Shown here in pieces: positions 33,888 through 45,600 of a stretch of DNA of 64,000 bases; position 1 is the first letter of the stretch, and every line of letters begins with the position of its first letter. The stretch is from positions 304,932,565-304,996,564 of the forward strand of contig NC_133648.1 in NCBI RefSeq assembly GCF_009905375.1, in the 5' to 3' direction. The DNA is from Apium graveolens. Lineage: Eukaryota; Streptophyta; Magnoliopsida; Apiales; Apiaceae. The translations under genes and the position numbers were made by a program. A model generated the notes under the pieces. The model saw only the letters and a list, made by a program, of their open reading frames with translations, made no database searches and was not told the origin of the DNA.

Positions 33888-35214
33888 CTCTTTCCCCTCA
33901 ACGGCTCTTCTTGGAAGTAAAACCAGCATAATTACACTTGTCATGCAGTAAATAGTCAAGGCAGTCATCAGTGGGCATGGGAAATGTGCAGTAATTATTG
34001 CACACATGCATATGCAAAAACCAACACGCAACCCATTAATCAAATGATTATTACTGTTCTTTTACACTTAATTATTTTCTGATAAAATGACCGTTACAGT
34101 AAATATCAAAAATAAGTCAAGTAAATAAATAATGCCATGTAAGCATCAGGATTTGCATCAGAACTTGACTATTATCAGAATTTAACGGTCATCAGAACAT
34201 GGCTTCTGTACTCAAAAAATGAATGACTGTTTCTGTGTTTCTTCACACAAATACTGACTGGTTTCTTCAGAGTTTAATCATCAGAACATAATCAGAACTT
34301 GTCCTCAGAATTTATGCAAATAATGCTAAACTGTTTATCAGAAACAACTTAATCACCACAGTAATTTTCATCATTCATATGGAGTGATAGTGTGTGTATG
34401 TGCAAATGATCAGATAAAGATTAAAGTCAGATAAACTTCAGTATATCTTAGAAATAAGGCATAACTAAGAAAAATGCTTAAAATCAGTCTCTAATTTTGA
34501 AGTCTACTATAGAATAAATTTATGCAAGAATCCATCTCAACTGTTTGTGCTCATTTTATGCATCTTTTAAAATTCTTTTGACAATGGCTTCTCAGTGTAA
34601 GTGAGTTACAACTACCATCAGAATTTATGTTGTTATCAGAATATTTCTCCAGTAATCAGAGAATGTGAAAAGTCACCAAGAAAAATTAATTTGCTTTTCT
34701 AATGCATATAACTTAATACCAGCAATGCACTTGGATCTTCCCTTTCACATATTTACTCTAGATCTCAAAGGAGTACCTGATTTCAATTTTTCTTTTCTTT
34801 TATTTTCTTTAGATAAGTGGGGCTTATCAAGCATGTAGTTCATCCTTAAGATTTAATGACATCAGAATTTGACAGATAAGAAGCAATAATCTAGTTTGTG
34901 ACTTAGTAATAAGATACACAAAGTAAATTTGACTAAGATCAAAATCAGAATTTGCTTGTGTTATTGATTTCCACATAAATAACTAATTCAAATATGGGAT
35001 ACATAGTTTGTTAAAGACTACTAAGTCAGCATCTAACAAGATAATCCTCATTGGATTGAATAGTCAAAGAACCTTCAAAACACTTTCAGAGTTTATAGAA
35101 TCATCACATCAGATAATAGACAGTGTTTAATATGTTACAATTTAAGCACAGATTACATTGAGATAAGGAAATTTGTAAACCCTGATCATAAAGTCTGATG
35201 TATGAGAACAAAAA
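33888..35214 (-). other. Copia-2 non-coding spacer with ATCAGAA(C/T)TT words
   Basis: No coding frame. At least nine copies of ATCAGAACTT or close variants (ATCAGAATTT, ATCAGAACAT) occur, clustered at 34160-34320 and again at 34615-34640, 34860 and 34945. The spacer separates the end of pol from the putative internal promoter. Confidence 0.6.
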
Positions 35215-36458
35215 CTAAACAGATTTTGAGAAAGAACCTGAAACCATTCCAAGTTCATTTACCGGTCTTGTAAAAGTAGCTTCACATAGTGGTTTTGTGA
35301 AGATATCTGCTGGTTGTTGATCTGTTGGAACAAAATACAATTCAACTGTACCTTCCATCACATGTTCCCTTATGAAATAGTACATAATGCTGATGTGCTT
35401 TGTCATTGAGCGTTGAACTGGATTTCCTGTCATAGCAATAACACTTTGATTATCACAGTAAATAGGTATTTTATAAAATTCTAACCCATAGTGCAGTAAC
35501 TGATTCTTCATCCAAAGAATCTGTGCACAACAGCTTCCTGCAGTAATATATTCTGCTTCTGCAGTTGCTATGGAAATTGATTTCTATTTCTTACTAAACC
35601 AAGAAACCAATCTGCCTCAAAGAAATTGGCAGCTTCCATTAGTGATTTTCGTGTCTATTTTGCATCCTGCAAAATCTGCATCTGAGTAACCTATTAGCTT
35701 AAAATCTGATTCCCTAGGATACCACAATCCTAGATTAGCTGTACCCTTGAGGTACTTGAAAATTCTTTTCACAGCTGTTAGATGAGGTTCTCTTGGATCA
35801 GCCTGAAATCTTGAATAAAGACAGGTATCATACATGATTTCTGGTCTACTTGCAGTTAAATAGAGTAAAGAGCCAATCATACCTCTATAGTTAGTAATAT
35901 CTACTGATGCTCCAGTATCTTTATCTAACTTGGTGGCAGTGGCCATGGGAGTTGATGCAGTAGAACTGTCTTGCATTCCAAATTTCTTGAGTAAATTTCT
36001 GGTGTACTTGGATTGATTCATGAAAGTACCTTCTTCAGTTTTCTTGACTTGAAGTCCCAGAAAATAACTCAACTCTCCCATCATACTCATTTGATATCTT
36101 GACTACATTAACTTGGAAAATCTTTCATAAAGTTTGTATTTGTAGAGCCAAAGATGATATCATCAACATATATCTGTACCAAAAGTAAGTCATTTCCATG
36201 GTTGAGTTAGAATAAAGTCCTGTCAATTGTGCCCCTGTGAAATACACTTTCTAGAAGGAATTGAGTCAGAGTCTCATACCATGCTCTAGGAGCTTGCTTA
36301 AGGCCATAAAGTGCTTTGTCAAGCCTGTAGACATGATTTGGAAATTTTGAAACTACAAAGCCTGGAGGTTGTTCAACATATACCTCTTCTTCCAATTCTC
36401 CATTGAGAAAAGCACTTTTCACATCCATTTGAAAGACTATAAACTTCTTGTGAGCAAC
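35215..36458 (-). pseudogene. Copia-2 RT (C-terminal half) and RNase H, truncated
   Basis: Begins at the Copia-3 junction in the [24 protein letters not shown] region of RT, continues through [13 protein letters not shown], a frameshift, the RT C-terminus ([16 protein letters not shown]) and RNase H (GYSDADFAGCKID), and ends IFTKPLCEATF. Frame changes and stops lie near 36210, 36100 and 35617. An RNase H Tyr/Phe-Ser-Lys-Lys segment is present but out of frame. The apparently open stretch running across 36459 into the Copia-3 LTR is a chance fusion. Confidence 0.82.
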
Positions 36459-37480
36459 TGTTAGTCCCTTAACAATATAGCAAAAATTAAAGAAGGGGGT
36501 TGAATGGAATTCTTGAACCTTTTTCTTAAAATAAAAATGTTCAAACTCGAATATAAATATAAGTGTATTGATTAGCACAATGCGGAATAAAAACTTAAGT
36601 GAACCAAAACACAAGTAATTAAAAACAAGAGTCTTTAAAAAACTTTTTGGTGGATTTAAACAATTCCACCAGAGATATATATTATATCGAGAGAACTCTG
36701 TGTACAAGAATGCTCACAGCTGCTTACAAATATAAACTACTGAGAATACAGAGAAATGCTAATAATTCTGCTTACAAATGTTTCTCACTTGTTGTATCTC
36801 AGATCTTGGTTTCTATTTGCTACTTCTTGGTTTATATATTACCAAGATTACAAAGTCAAAAGACAGGATCATTATAAAAACTATCGGGTCTAATGCTTTG
36901 TTACTTTGTTCTCTATTACCCAGTTAATAGGCTTCCTCATTCCATTTGCATACACTTCGACGCATATGACTATGCTGTCACTGTCAACTGATATTTGAAT
37001 TCTTTATCCATTGAGTACATGATCATCCGTCGACTTTATGATCATCCGTTGATGGCTTCATTGATCATCTGTCGACTGCTATATTGAACATCCGTTGATA
37101 GCTATTTGATCATCCGTCGATGGCTTTGTTAATCATCCGTCGGTAGCTATTTTGGCACTTGACTTCAATTTATTTATACAGAATTACAAGACATCATCTA
37201 TGTACAATTAATCAACCTATTCTGCATATCTAGTTAAATTCAACATGACTTATATGCTACTACAGAATTTATACAAAGGTGTATTCGGAAATGTGCTACA
37301 GACTCATTATTACATAAGCTACTCACTCGATGGATAATAAGTCATCATCCGTCGGGACTATAATGAGTTATCCGTCGGGACTATAATTCTTATCCGTCGA
37401 GTGCTACATTATTTCACTAAGTAAAATCTACTTAGGTGTTTTGTTTATGTAATCATTAAGTACACAACATATGCACAACA
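36459..37480 (-). repeat. Copia-3 3' LTR
   Basis: 1022 bp, TGTTAGTCCC...GCACAACA. TATA box TATATAAA on the minus strand at 36831-36838. Ten copies of (C/T)ATCCGTCGA or one-base variants lie in two clusters: 37020-37145 (six, spaced about 22 bp) and 37325-37400 (four, one inverted). Confidence 0.93.
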
Positions 37481-37491
37481 ATCTCCCCCAA
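37481..37491 (-). promoter_or_regulatory. Copia-3 polypurine tract
   Basis: Minus-strand TTGGGGGAGAT directly before the 3' LTR, identical in core to Copia-1. Confidence 0.8.
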
Positions 37492-37669
37492 TTTATGTCT
37501 ACTGGAATTGTAGCCATAAATTAAGAGATACTCGATGATAACAAAACACCCTAAACATACCGCTTTAAAGAAAAGTAGATAATACTGAAAAGTGCTTCAA
37601 TTAATCAAAATGTACAAAGTTTGGCTCACAGTCATTTTCAAGATGCTCCTCTAGCATGAGCAGATTTTT

Positions 37670-40600
37670 CTAGTTTCTTGAAGGTCTGGATCTTCTTCCA
37701 AGCTTTCTGTTGTTTTCATCAATCTGATTTTGGAGCTGACTGTGGAATTCCAATTCATCAGATTCTGAGAGATTTAGCTTTCCTTGCATTTCCAAGAGAG
37801 TCTCATTGCTGAAGATGCTCAATTGGTCTTCTAATCTGAAGAATCTTCTCACCCCTTTGTCATCTATGAACTCCATCAGCCAGTAGGGCCTTAGATGCAC
37901 TCTTCTCCCTGTGTATGGGATGATTAAAGTCTTTGGGAGTGCATCTTTAGCTCTAACACTCCTTAGTTCTTCAATCTTCTTCAATACTAGTCTTCTTGCA
38001 GTGATGTTGAAACCAAAGTTCTTCTTGAAGGATGAATAAACTTTAATCAGTACAGCTTGGCTCTCTTGAAGAATCATGTGAAGTGGCCACTGAATCTCCT
38101 TTCCTCCTTTGTACTTGAACACTAACCTTTCATGTAGGTTCCTGTATGCATCAATACCTCTTACTTCATCTAGTTCATCCAGATAGACATTTAGATCAAA
38201 AAATTCTTTGATGTCACACAAGTATAAGTAGTCTCCCTTATTGATTTTGGGCTGAGCTTTAACTACAGACTTGGATTTTAGAGGTGACAGCTTCACTTTC
38301 TTGACTGCTCTTGACTTTTTTCTTTTTGGCTTGCTAAGAATTGGTAGATTGAAGTCTGGAATTGGTATGTTCTCCCATTCTATTGGCTCATCCTTGGGCA
38401 CAATAGGTTCACCATGAATATTCCTGTAGGGATCTACCACCCTTATGTCTTCAAATACCACAGAGGGCTTTGATGCTTGAATTGTAGCTGGTGTGGATTC
38501 CTTAGGAAATTGATCTTCCAATTCCTTGTCAACAATATCCAGTTTCCTTTTAGTTCTTTTAGCCAATTCTTTCTTTCTTGGAGATTTCTTCTGTTCTTCA
38601 ACTTATTTCCTTGATTCAGTAGCTTCAGATGGTTGAGAGGGAATTTGTTGAGATGAATTCACAGCCTGTAGCTTGGCCAAGATAGCAATCTGCTCTTTCT
38701 TTTGTTTAGTCTTCTTTGCATCTAGAGCATATTTCTTTTGTTTATGTCCAGCTATCACACAAATTTCCTTCCCATTTCTGAATATCTTAGCAATCCTCCT
38801 TTTAGAAGCTGAATCAGTTAGATCTTTATAGAAAACAATTGATCTTGACAGAAGCTTCTTTTTATCAGGCTTGGGTGTCTCATACACAGTGTCCAAGGGG
38901 TTCTTCAAGGATGATTTTGAGTAGTTTGCCCTTGGTTTAAGAATCATTTCAGCCTTTGGAGACTTGATGCAAAAAAGATTGTCCTCTTTCCAGATAGTTC
39001 ATGCTCATCTCATTCACACTAATTTTCTTGACTTGAGAGTGATGGATGGCTGACTTAACTGGCTCCTTGACAAGTTCAAACTTTTTCTGTATCTCCTCAT
39101 CAATCTTCTCCCAGTTGACCAAACTCAACTTTTCCTTCTCAGCAACTTTCAAGTTAGCTGCTGCTGCTTGAATCAGATCTATACCATCTGCAACTGATGG
39201 CTTTGAGATAGTAATTGAAGGCACAATTACTTTACTAATTTGTATATGAAGCTTCTCCCCCTCACTTGGTCCTTTCTCTCCCTTTTTGTTATCATCAAGT
39301 TGAGGGGTCAAGCCTTGTGCTTTAGCCAGTTACATTAGAAGACTGGTCTGAGACTGTTGATATTGAAGAATGGTGACCACAGAGTTTTCAATAACTTGAA
39401 CTCTGTCCTCCAATTTGGCCAGCTTCTTTTCAGCATCTGATTCTCTTCTCAGTCTCAGTAGTAGATCATGCATGGTACCATAGGGCATGATTGAATCCAG
39501 CTTCTCAGAATTGTAGGTCTTCAAGTTAGTTATATCCTTTTTGAGTTCATCCACACTCAGATTCTGTCTTAATTGTTGTAGCTTCATGAGATGTAGAGAA
39601 TCTAGGTGGGCTTGAAGAATAGCCTTGGTACCAGCATTTGAGGTGTTCTGAATGGCCTTTTGGATAGACATGATTTGTTTGACTAAGGATACATTGAATT
39701 GTCCTGGTGTAGACTCATTTGTCAATGCCCATTCAGGTAGATCTGGAATAGAACTTTGGCCTTCATCCCCCCCTAAGTTCATGCTTCCATCAAATGAAAC
39801 AGAGTCATCATCATTAGAATTCACTCCAAATTCTTCAGATGGATCACCAGTTGTAGGAGGCATCAAATTGACAGCAACTTTATCCCTTTGTAGAGATTCT
39901 GAAGTATGTACTAGATTTAAAGTCTCTCTGCCTCCTCATTGCCCTGAGCAGCCAATAGTTGATAGGCTGACACAGGATGAATAAATGTGTCAGCGTCCAA
40001 GGAAATGTTATCAATTACAGCTTTATAATGTTGCTGAAATTGTCTTTCCATTTCAGCATCATCCACAATCATTGACTCATGAGCAATGGCTGGATCCACC
40101 ATTATACCCTATGTACCTGCTTTTCTCTCATGTTCTCTCTTTTGTTGCATCAGGGTCTTACCCTGGCTACCCACCCTCACACCCTCACCTTCACCTACTA
40201 AGGTGGGACTCCTCTCACTCCCTTTTGCCAATCCTGAAGAAATGGATTGCAGATTGTCACTCATTTCCTCTCCTTTTGCCTGGGAGCAACCAAGCCTCTC
40301 ACTCAAAACACTCTGCTATCTCAATCCTAAGAGTGACTGTATAACCACTAAATCTTCTGCACTTGAAATAATTGAAGTTTGAAGTTGTGCAGAGATACTC
40401 GACGGATGAGTGATATCCATCGAGTGAGTGGTTTTGCTATCCGACGGATAACTGCTGTTAGGCTTATCCTTCGGGATACAATCACTACTCGACGGATGAG
40501 CAATATCCGTCGAGAGAGTAGAAATGAATGAGGTGGAAATAGAAACTATCGTTGACTCTGTGTTGATTGAAGATATTTTAGGCACAGATGACACAACAGT

Positions 40601-42166
40601 TCCTGAAAGAATTGGCAAGTGAGCCAACAAATCATCTAAAAGATGATGCTCACTTGCACTAGATTTTGGCTTCCCCAACAGAGTTAAAGAAGTGAAATCA
40701 GGAATTGATGTGTTTATCATATCCACATCCAGAGAATTTGTTGGTGAGTATGGTGTTTGAGGTGCTTCTATAACTAAAGATTTTGGTTGTGACTCCATAT
40801 TTATTGGAGCCACATCAAACCGAATTTGAGAAGGTGCAGTGATTGTGTCTTTAGTACCAGTTTGCACTGTGTGTGTACCCTGTGCATCCCCAGAGGTTTT
40901 TGATTTCTTCTTTCTGGCATAAGCTTGGGGTGAGCTTGTGTCCCTAACCCTCTTGGCCTGTGCTCTTGGTTGAGAGCTTTGTTCAATAGCTATATCCTTT
41001 TGGGAGGATGCAGCTGGAAGTGAGCTTTTGTCCTTTTTAAGCACTGCAGTTTGTTGGGAAACTGCAGTGTGGCTAGGCTGGGATTCACTCAACTCTCCAA
41101 CCTTATTCTTGGGGTTTCTTTTATGTTCACCCCTTCCCTCACCTGACTTACCCTCCTTCACACTCCCCTCTTTGGCTTTTGTGGATTTTTCAACTGGCAT
41201 CTTTTGAGAGATACCAGAGGGGGTTTTATTTGATTTGGATTTGGAAATAGTAGTAGGTCTGGCAGCTTTGGTAGGAAACTGTTTGGTCATTGGTACAGTT
41301 GCCATAGCTACTCCTGAACTCAAAGAAATTGTGGAGGTTGGAATAGTTGTAGGGATGGATGAACTTACCTCACTTACCTGAAGTGCTTGCATTACAGGAA
41401 AGTAGAACATTGGCACATCCTTGTGATGATTGGCCCTGTTCAGATCTGCAATGAGCCTTCTCTCTTGAACCCAACAATCCAGTTTGTTGTCAGGGTTCTC
41501 AAGCATAATCTCTTCACAGAGGTGGTTAGCCAATATCATAAGAAATCTAGCATAATACACATTCTTACCTCTTTTACCTAACTCACCTAATTTAAAACCT
41601 AACTCAAACAGGACAAGGTCACTGAAATTATAAAATTTATCTATAACTAGCATATATAGCATGTTAAGCATGGAAATATTCACTGAATCAAAATTACTGA
41701 TCTTTCCTAAGAAAACCTTTGTAACTACATCACACAAGAAACTCCACTCCTTCCTAAGACCCATTCTCCTAATATCACTCAGTTTAGAAGTAGGAAGTGC
41801 ATAGTGCATGGAATTAAGCATGTTGATAATATTAGTGTCATTGTGTGGTGAAGTCACATTGTTATCAGGAATTTTGAAACACGCTTTTATCACATCACTA
41901 TTGATACAGAATTCTTTACCTTTGATGGTTAGAGTGATGGTCTTGTCAGTAGAGTTGTAGGTAGCAGTGGTCCTCATTTCTTCAACAACTTCACAGAAGA
42001 TTGTGGGTAATTCCAGCATGGCATAATTGAGCTTGCAATCCTTCACAAAGTCCATCATCTTGTGATAGTCATCTGATTGCTGAATACCCTTGTTCACTAA
42101 TGCAGTGAAATTGTTCTTCTCATAAATGAACCCAGTTTGAGACATAATCTTTACTACAAGTGCCAT
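37670..42166 (-). pseudogene. Copia-3 extra ORF (envelope-like/additional ORF), ~1,500 codons, few lesions
   Basis: The ATG at 42166 (context AACAATGGC) opens 616 codons without a stop. Residues ~1-270 form a folded-looking domain (YAMLELPTIFCEVVEEM, EFCINSDVIKACFKIPDN, LMILANHLCEEIM) that resembles plant putative-transposon-protein domains. A long Ser/Thr/Lys/Pro-rich linker follows. Beyond TAG stops at 40316 and 40109, a frameshift near 39925 (AGAGAG tract) leads to a coiled coil (39330-39866, DELKKDITNLKTYNSEKLDSI). After a frameshift in a T6 tract near 38977 and a stop at 38603, a basic C-terminal domain (37670-38566) follows, with YKGGKEIQWPLHMILQESQA and ALPKTLIIPYTGRRVHLRPYW. No signal peptide or membrane span is seen, so an envelope role is doubtful. 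Confidence 0.75.
40388..40520 (-). repeat. Motif hairpins inside the extra-ORF coding sequence
   Basis: Two similar hairpins: 40398-40407 with 40415-40424 (one mismatch) and 40488-40497 with 40505-40514 (CTCGACGGAT / ATCCGTCGAG, perfect 10 bp, 7-nt loop). Between them lie TATCCGACGGATA, itself a near-palindrome, and TATCCTTCGGGATA. They encode His-Pro-Ser-Ser and Tyr-Pro-Ser-Asp type units in the Ser/Thr-rich linker. Confidence 0.85.
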
Positions 42167-42276
42167 TGTTAGAGAATAAGAGCTTGAAGAGAAGGAGAGT
42201 GGGTGCTTGAGAGAGAATGAAATAAGAGCAGTTGAATTTGAGAATGATAAAAGAAAAACAATTGCAATGAAATAAG

Positions 42277-42284
42277 CTTTTATA
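42277..42284 (-). promoter_or_regulatory. TATA box of putative internal promoter, Copia-3
   Basis: Minus-strand GATAGTATAAAAGC, followed by a leader of about 115 nt rich in C and T (ATTCTCTCTC, CTCTCCTTCTCTTC) and the ATG at 42166. It sits 400 bp after the end of pol. Confidence 0.62.
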
Positions 42285-42387
42285 CTATCTCAAAAATAAC
42301 TTATAAAAATGATAAAGTAAAATAAAGTAACCAATAGTAATTGCCTAAAATAGCCGTTTAAAAATAAACTGTGAAAATTCCACCCAT

Positions 42388-42592
42388 TATCCGTCGTGTA
42401 ATGCTTACAAACTGTAAGTATACTCGATGGATAATGTACAGGGAATTAACGGCTGAGATTAAGACAATTCGACGGATGAGGATAAACTGTTATCCGTCGA
42501 GACATAAAATATTCCAGAAAAGTAATTGATTTTTATCAGCAAATTGTATATCGACGGATGACCAAACTCGATGGATAAGGGTCATCCGTCGA
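42388..42592. repeat. Motif cluster with two perfect hairpins between pol and extra ORF
   Basis: Seven copies of ATCCGTCGA or its complement, some with one change. 42469-42477 and 42492-42500 form a 9-bp perfect inverted repeat. 42551-42563 and 42580-42592 form a 13-bp perfect one (TCGACGGATGACC / GGTCATCCGTCGA) with a 16-nt loop holding a further inverted copy. The stretch is non-coding. Confidence 0.85.
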
Positions 42593-42687
42593 GATGTAAA
42601 TTTTGACTTAGCCAAAATTTCATCCAAGACTGAAAAATCAATTATATTTCTGGCTGCATATCAACTTGCAAAATAACTCAGATAGAT

Positions 42688-45600
42688 TTAATAGTAATTA
42701 AGCATACATAACTCACTTACCAACTTTGAAAAGGTGGATTCATCCAGTGGCTTGGTAAAGATATCTGCAAGTTGCTTTTCACTTGGAACAAAATGTAGCT
42801 CCACAGTACCATTTATTACATGTTCCCTTATGAAATGGTACTTGATATCTATGTGCTTTGTCCTTGAATGTTGTACTGGATTTTCAGTGATGGCAATTGC
42901 AATTGTGTTATCACAGAAAATAGGAATCCTCTCAACTTGCAAACCATAGTCTAACAATTGATTTCTCATCCATAAAATCTGTGCACAGCAACTGCCAGCA
43001 ACAATATATTCAGTTTCAGCTGTGGAAGTAGAGACTGAATTTTGCTTTTTACTGAACCAGGACACAAGCTTGTTTCCTATAAATTGACAAGTTCCTGTTG
43101 TACTCTTTCTATCAATTCTACAACCTGCATAATCTGCATCTGAATAACCAGTTAGATCAAAACCAGAATCTCTAGGGTACCAAATGCCAAGGTTTGGTGT
43201 TCCCTTGAGATATCTGAAAATTCTCTTAATAGCTATTAGGTGAGATTCTCTAGGATCAGCCTGAAATCTAGCACATAAACATGTAGCAAATATTATATCT
43301 GGCCTACTAGCTGTTAAGTACAGAAGTGAGCCAACCATGCCTCTATAACTTGAAATATCCACAGACTTTTCAGTAGTGTATAATTCAAGCTTAGTTGTTG
43401 TGGCCATGGGAGTTTTTGCAGATGTGCAATCCATTAGATCAAACTTCTTTAAAAGATCAAAAATATATTTAGTTTGACTAATGAATATTCCATCACTAAC
43501 TTGCTTAACTTGTAAACCAAGAAAGTAAGTTAGTTCTCCCATCATACTCATTTCATACTTACTTTGCATCAATTTGGCAAACTTTTTGCAAAGTTTCTCA
43601 TCTGTAGAGCCAAAAATAATATCATCTACATAAATTTGAACAAGTATACTAGAGCCATTAACATTTCTGAAAAATAAAGTTTTATCTACAGTACCTCTTG
43701 TGAAGTGATTTTTCAAAAGGAACTTTGATAAGGTGTCATACCAGGCTCTAGGTGCATGCTTCAGTCCATAAAGTGCTTTCAAAAGATAATAGATATATTC
43801 TGGAAAATTTGGATCTTTAAAACCAGGAGGTTGACTGACATAAACTTCTTCCTCCAAATCTCCATTTAGAAAGGCACTTTTGACATCAATTTGATAGACC
43901 TTGAAATTGGCATGGGCTGCATAGGCTAAGAAGATTCTGATGGCTTCAAGTCTTGCAACAGGAGCAAATGTTTCATTAAAATCTATTCCTTTTTGCTGAT
44001 AATAGCCCTTAGCAACCAATCTAGCTTTGTTCCTGACTACTATGCCATTTTCATCCATCTTGTTTCTGAATACCCACTTAGTGTCTATTGGGTTCTTTCC
44101 TTTAGGCTTTGGTACCAGCTTCCATACATCGTTCCTTTCAAATTGGTTTAGCTCCTCCTGCATAGCTAAAATCCAATCAGGATCCAACAAAGCTTCTTCT
44201 ACCTTCTTTGGTTCTTCCTTGGAAAGAAAGCTGCTGTATAGACATTCTTCCTGAGTTGCTCTTCTTGTTTGAACTTTAGAAGAAATATCACCAGTGATAA
44301 GCTCAAAGGGGTGATCTTTTGTCCATTTCCTTTGTTGAGGTAGATTAGCTCTAGATGAAGAAACCTCATTGTTGTCTTGATGTGTGATTGAGTTTTGATT
44401 GTTAGAAACTCCCCCTGAGTTTGTGGATCTTTGATTTGAGAAAGGGGAACTTTCTATAGGTGATCTATCATGACTTCCTGCTCCTTTTGATAACCCGATG
44501 GATGGTGAATTTTGAGTACCGACTGATGAAGCTGGTTGTCTCTCGACGGATAACGCAGATTGCCTTCCAACGGATGAAGTATTATGCAACTCAACAGATG
44601 TTGAGTTTTGTGCTTCATTGGTAGTAGATTTATCTGCATTATCCTTAGACACTGTTTCTTGATCACTTTCATCATCACTGTCATCACTAACCATCTCCAC
44701 ATTGTCGAATTTGAGGCTCTCATGGTAATCTCCATCTTTCAGTCCTTCAATTTTTTTATCATCAAACACAACATGTATTGATTCCACAACAATGTTGGTT
44801 CTTAGATTGTAGACTCTATATGCTTTACCAATAAGATATCCAACAAAAATTCCTTCATCTGCTTTAGCATCAAACTTCTCATTTTGATCAGTTTGATTTC
44901 TCAGAATATAGCATTTACAACCAAAGACATGAAGAAAGTTTAGAGTTGGCTTCTTGTTCTTGAACAATTGATAGGGAGTCATGCATCTTGCTTGATTAAC
45001 CAGAGAAATATTCTGAGTGTAACATGCAGTATTTACAGCCTCAGTCCAGAAATATGTTGGCAATTTTGATTCTTCAAGCATTGTCCTTGCAACTTCAATG
45101 AGTGATCTGTTCTTCCTTTCCACTACTCCATTCTGTTGTGGAGTCCTTGCTGCTGAAAACTCATGCAGAATCCCATTTTCCTCACAAAATGCTCTCATAA
45201 CAGAATTCTTGGACTCAGTTCCATTGTCACTCCTGATTCTTCTCACTTTGAAAACAGGATGATTATTGACTTGCCTTATGTGATTGATGATGATTTCACT
45301 AGCCTCATCTTTAGACTTTAGGAAATATGTCCAAGAGAACTTTGAGAAATCATCTACAATTACTAGACAAAATCTTTTCCTTGAGATGGACAATACATTG
45401 ACTGGTCCAAACAAATCCATGTGAAGCAATTGCAAAGGCTCTTTAATTGTTGAATCAAGTTTCTTCCTGAATGATGCTTTAATCTGCTTCCCTTTTTGGC
45501 AGGCATCACACAGTCCATCCTTTGAAAACTCCACTAGAGGAATGCCTATGACCAGTTCTTTCTTTACCAGCTCATTCATGGTCTTGAAGTTTAAATGGGA

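Larger units (their letters stand above)
29410..36458 (-). mobile_element. Copia-2: 3' part of a Sirevirus-like Ty1/copia element
   Basis: Minus-strand element comprising the 3' LTR (29410-29977), an extra ORF region (30116-33715), a spacer, and RNase H plus the C-terminal half of RT (35215-36458). Copia-3 is inserted at 36459 inside RT. The missing gag, protease, integrase, RT N-terminus and 5' LTR are not found beyond Copia-3. It lies in Gypsy-D gag. Many short words of the type ATCAGAACTT are spread through LTR, spacer and extra ORF. Confidence 0.88.

Noticed and set aside
36207..36707. 166-codon open frame across the Copia-2/Copia-3 junction
   Set aside because: Its first third is the untranslated Copia-3 LTR read by chance; only the part below 36459 is RT.
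37014..37150. Regular spacing of CATCCGTCGA looks like a CRISPR-type array
   Set aside because: The repeats are only about 10 bp, spacers are similar to one another, and the cluster lies inside a plant LTR present in two copies. It is a retrotransposon motif cluster.
40086..40382. Plus-strand open frames opposite the extra ORF
   Set aside because: Their composition mirrors the Ser/Thr-rich coding strand and they have no start context or homologue; they are shadows.
37670..42166. True viral-type envelope gene in Copia-3
   Set aside because: No signal peptide, transmembrane segment or cleavage site is visible; the protein is a soluble-looking domain plus linkers and coiled coil.
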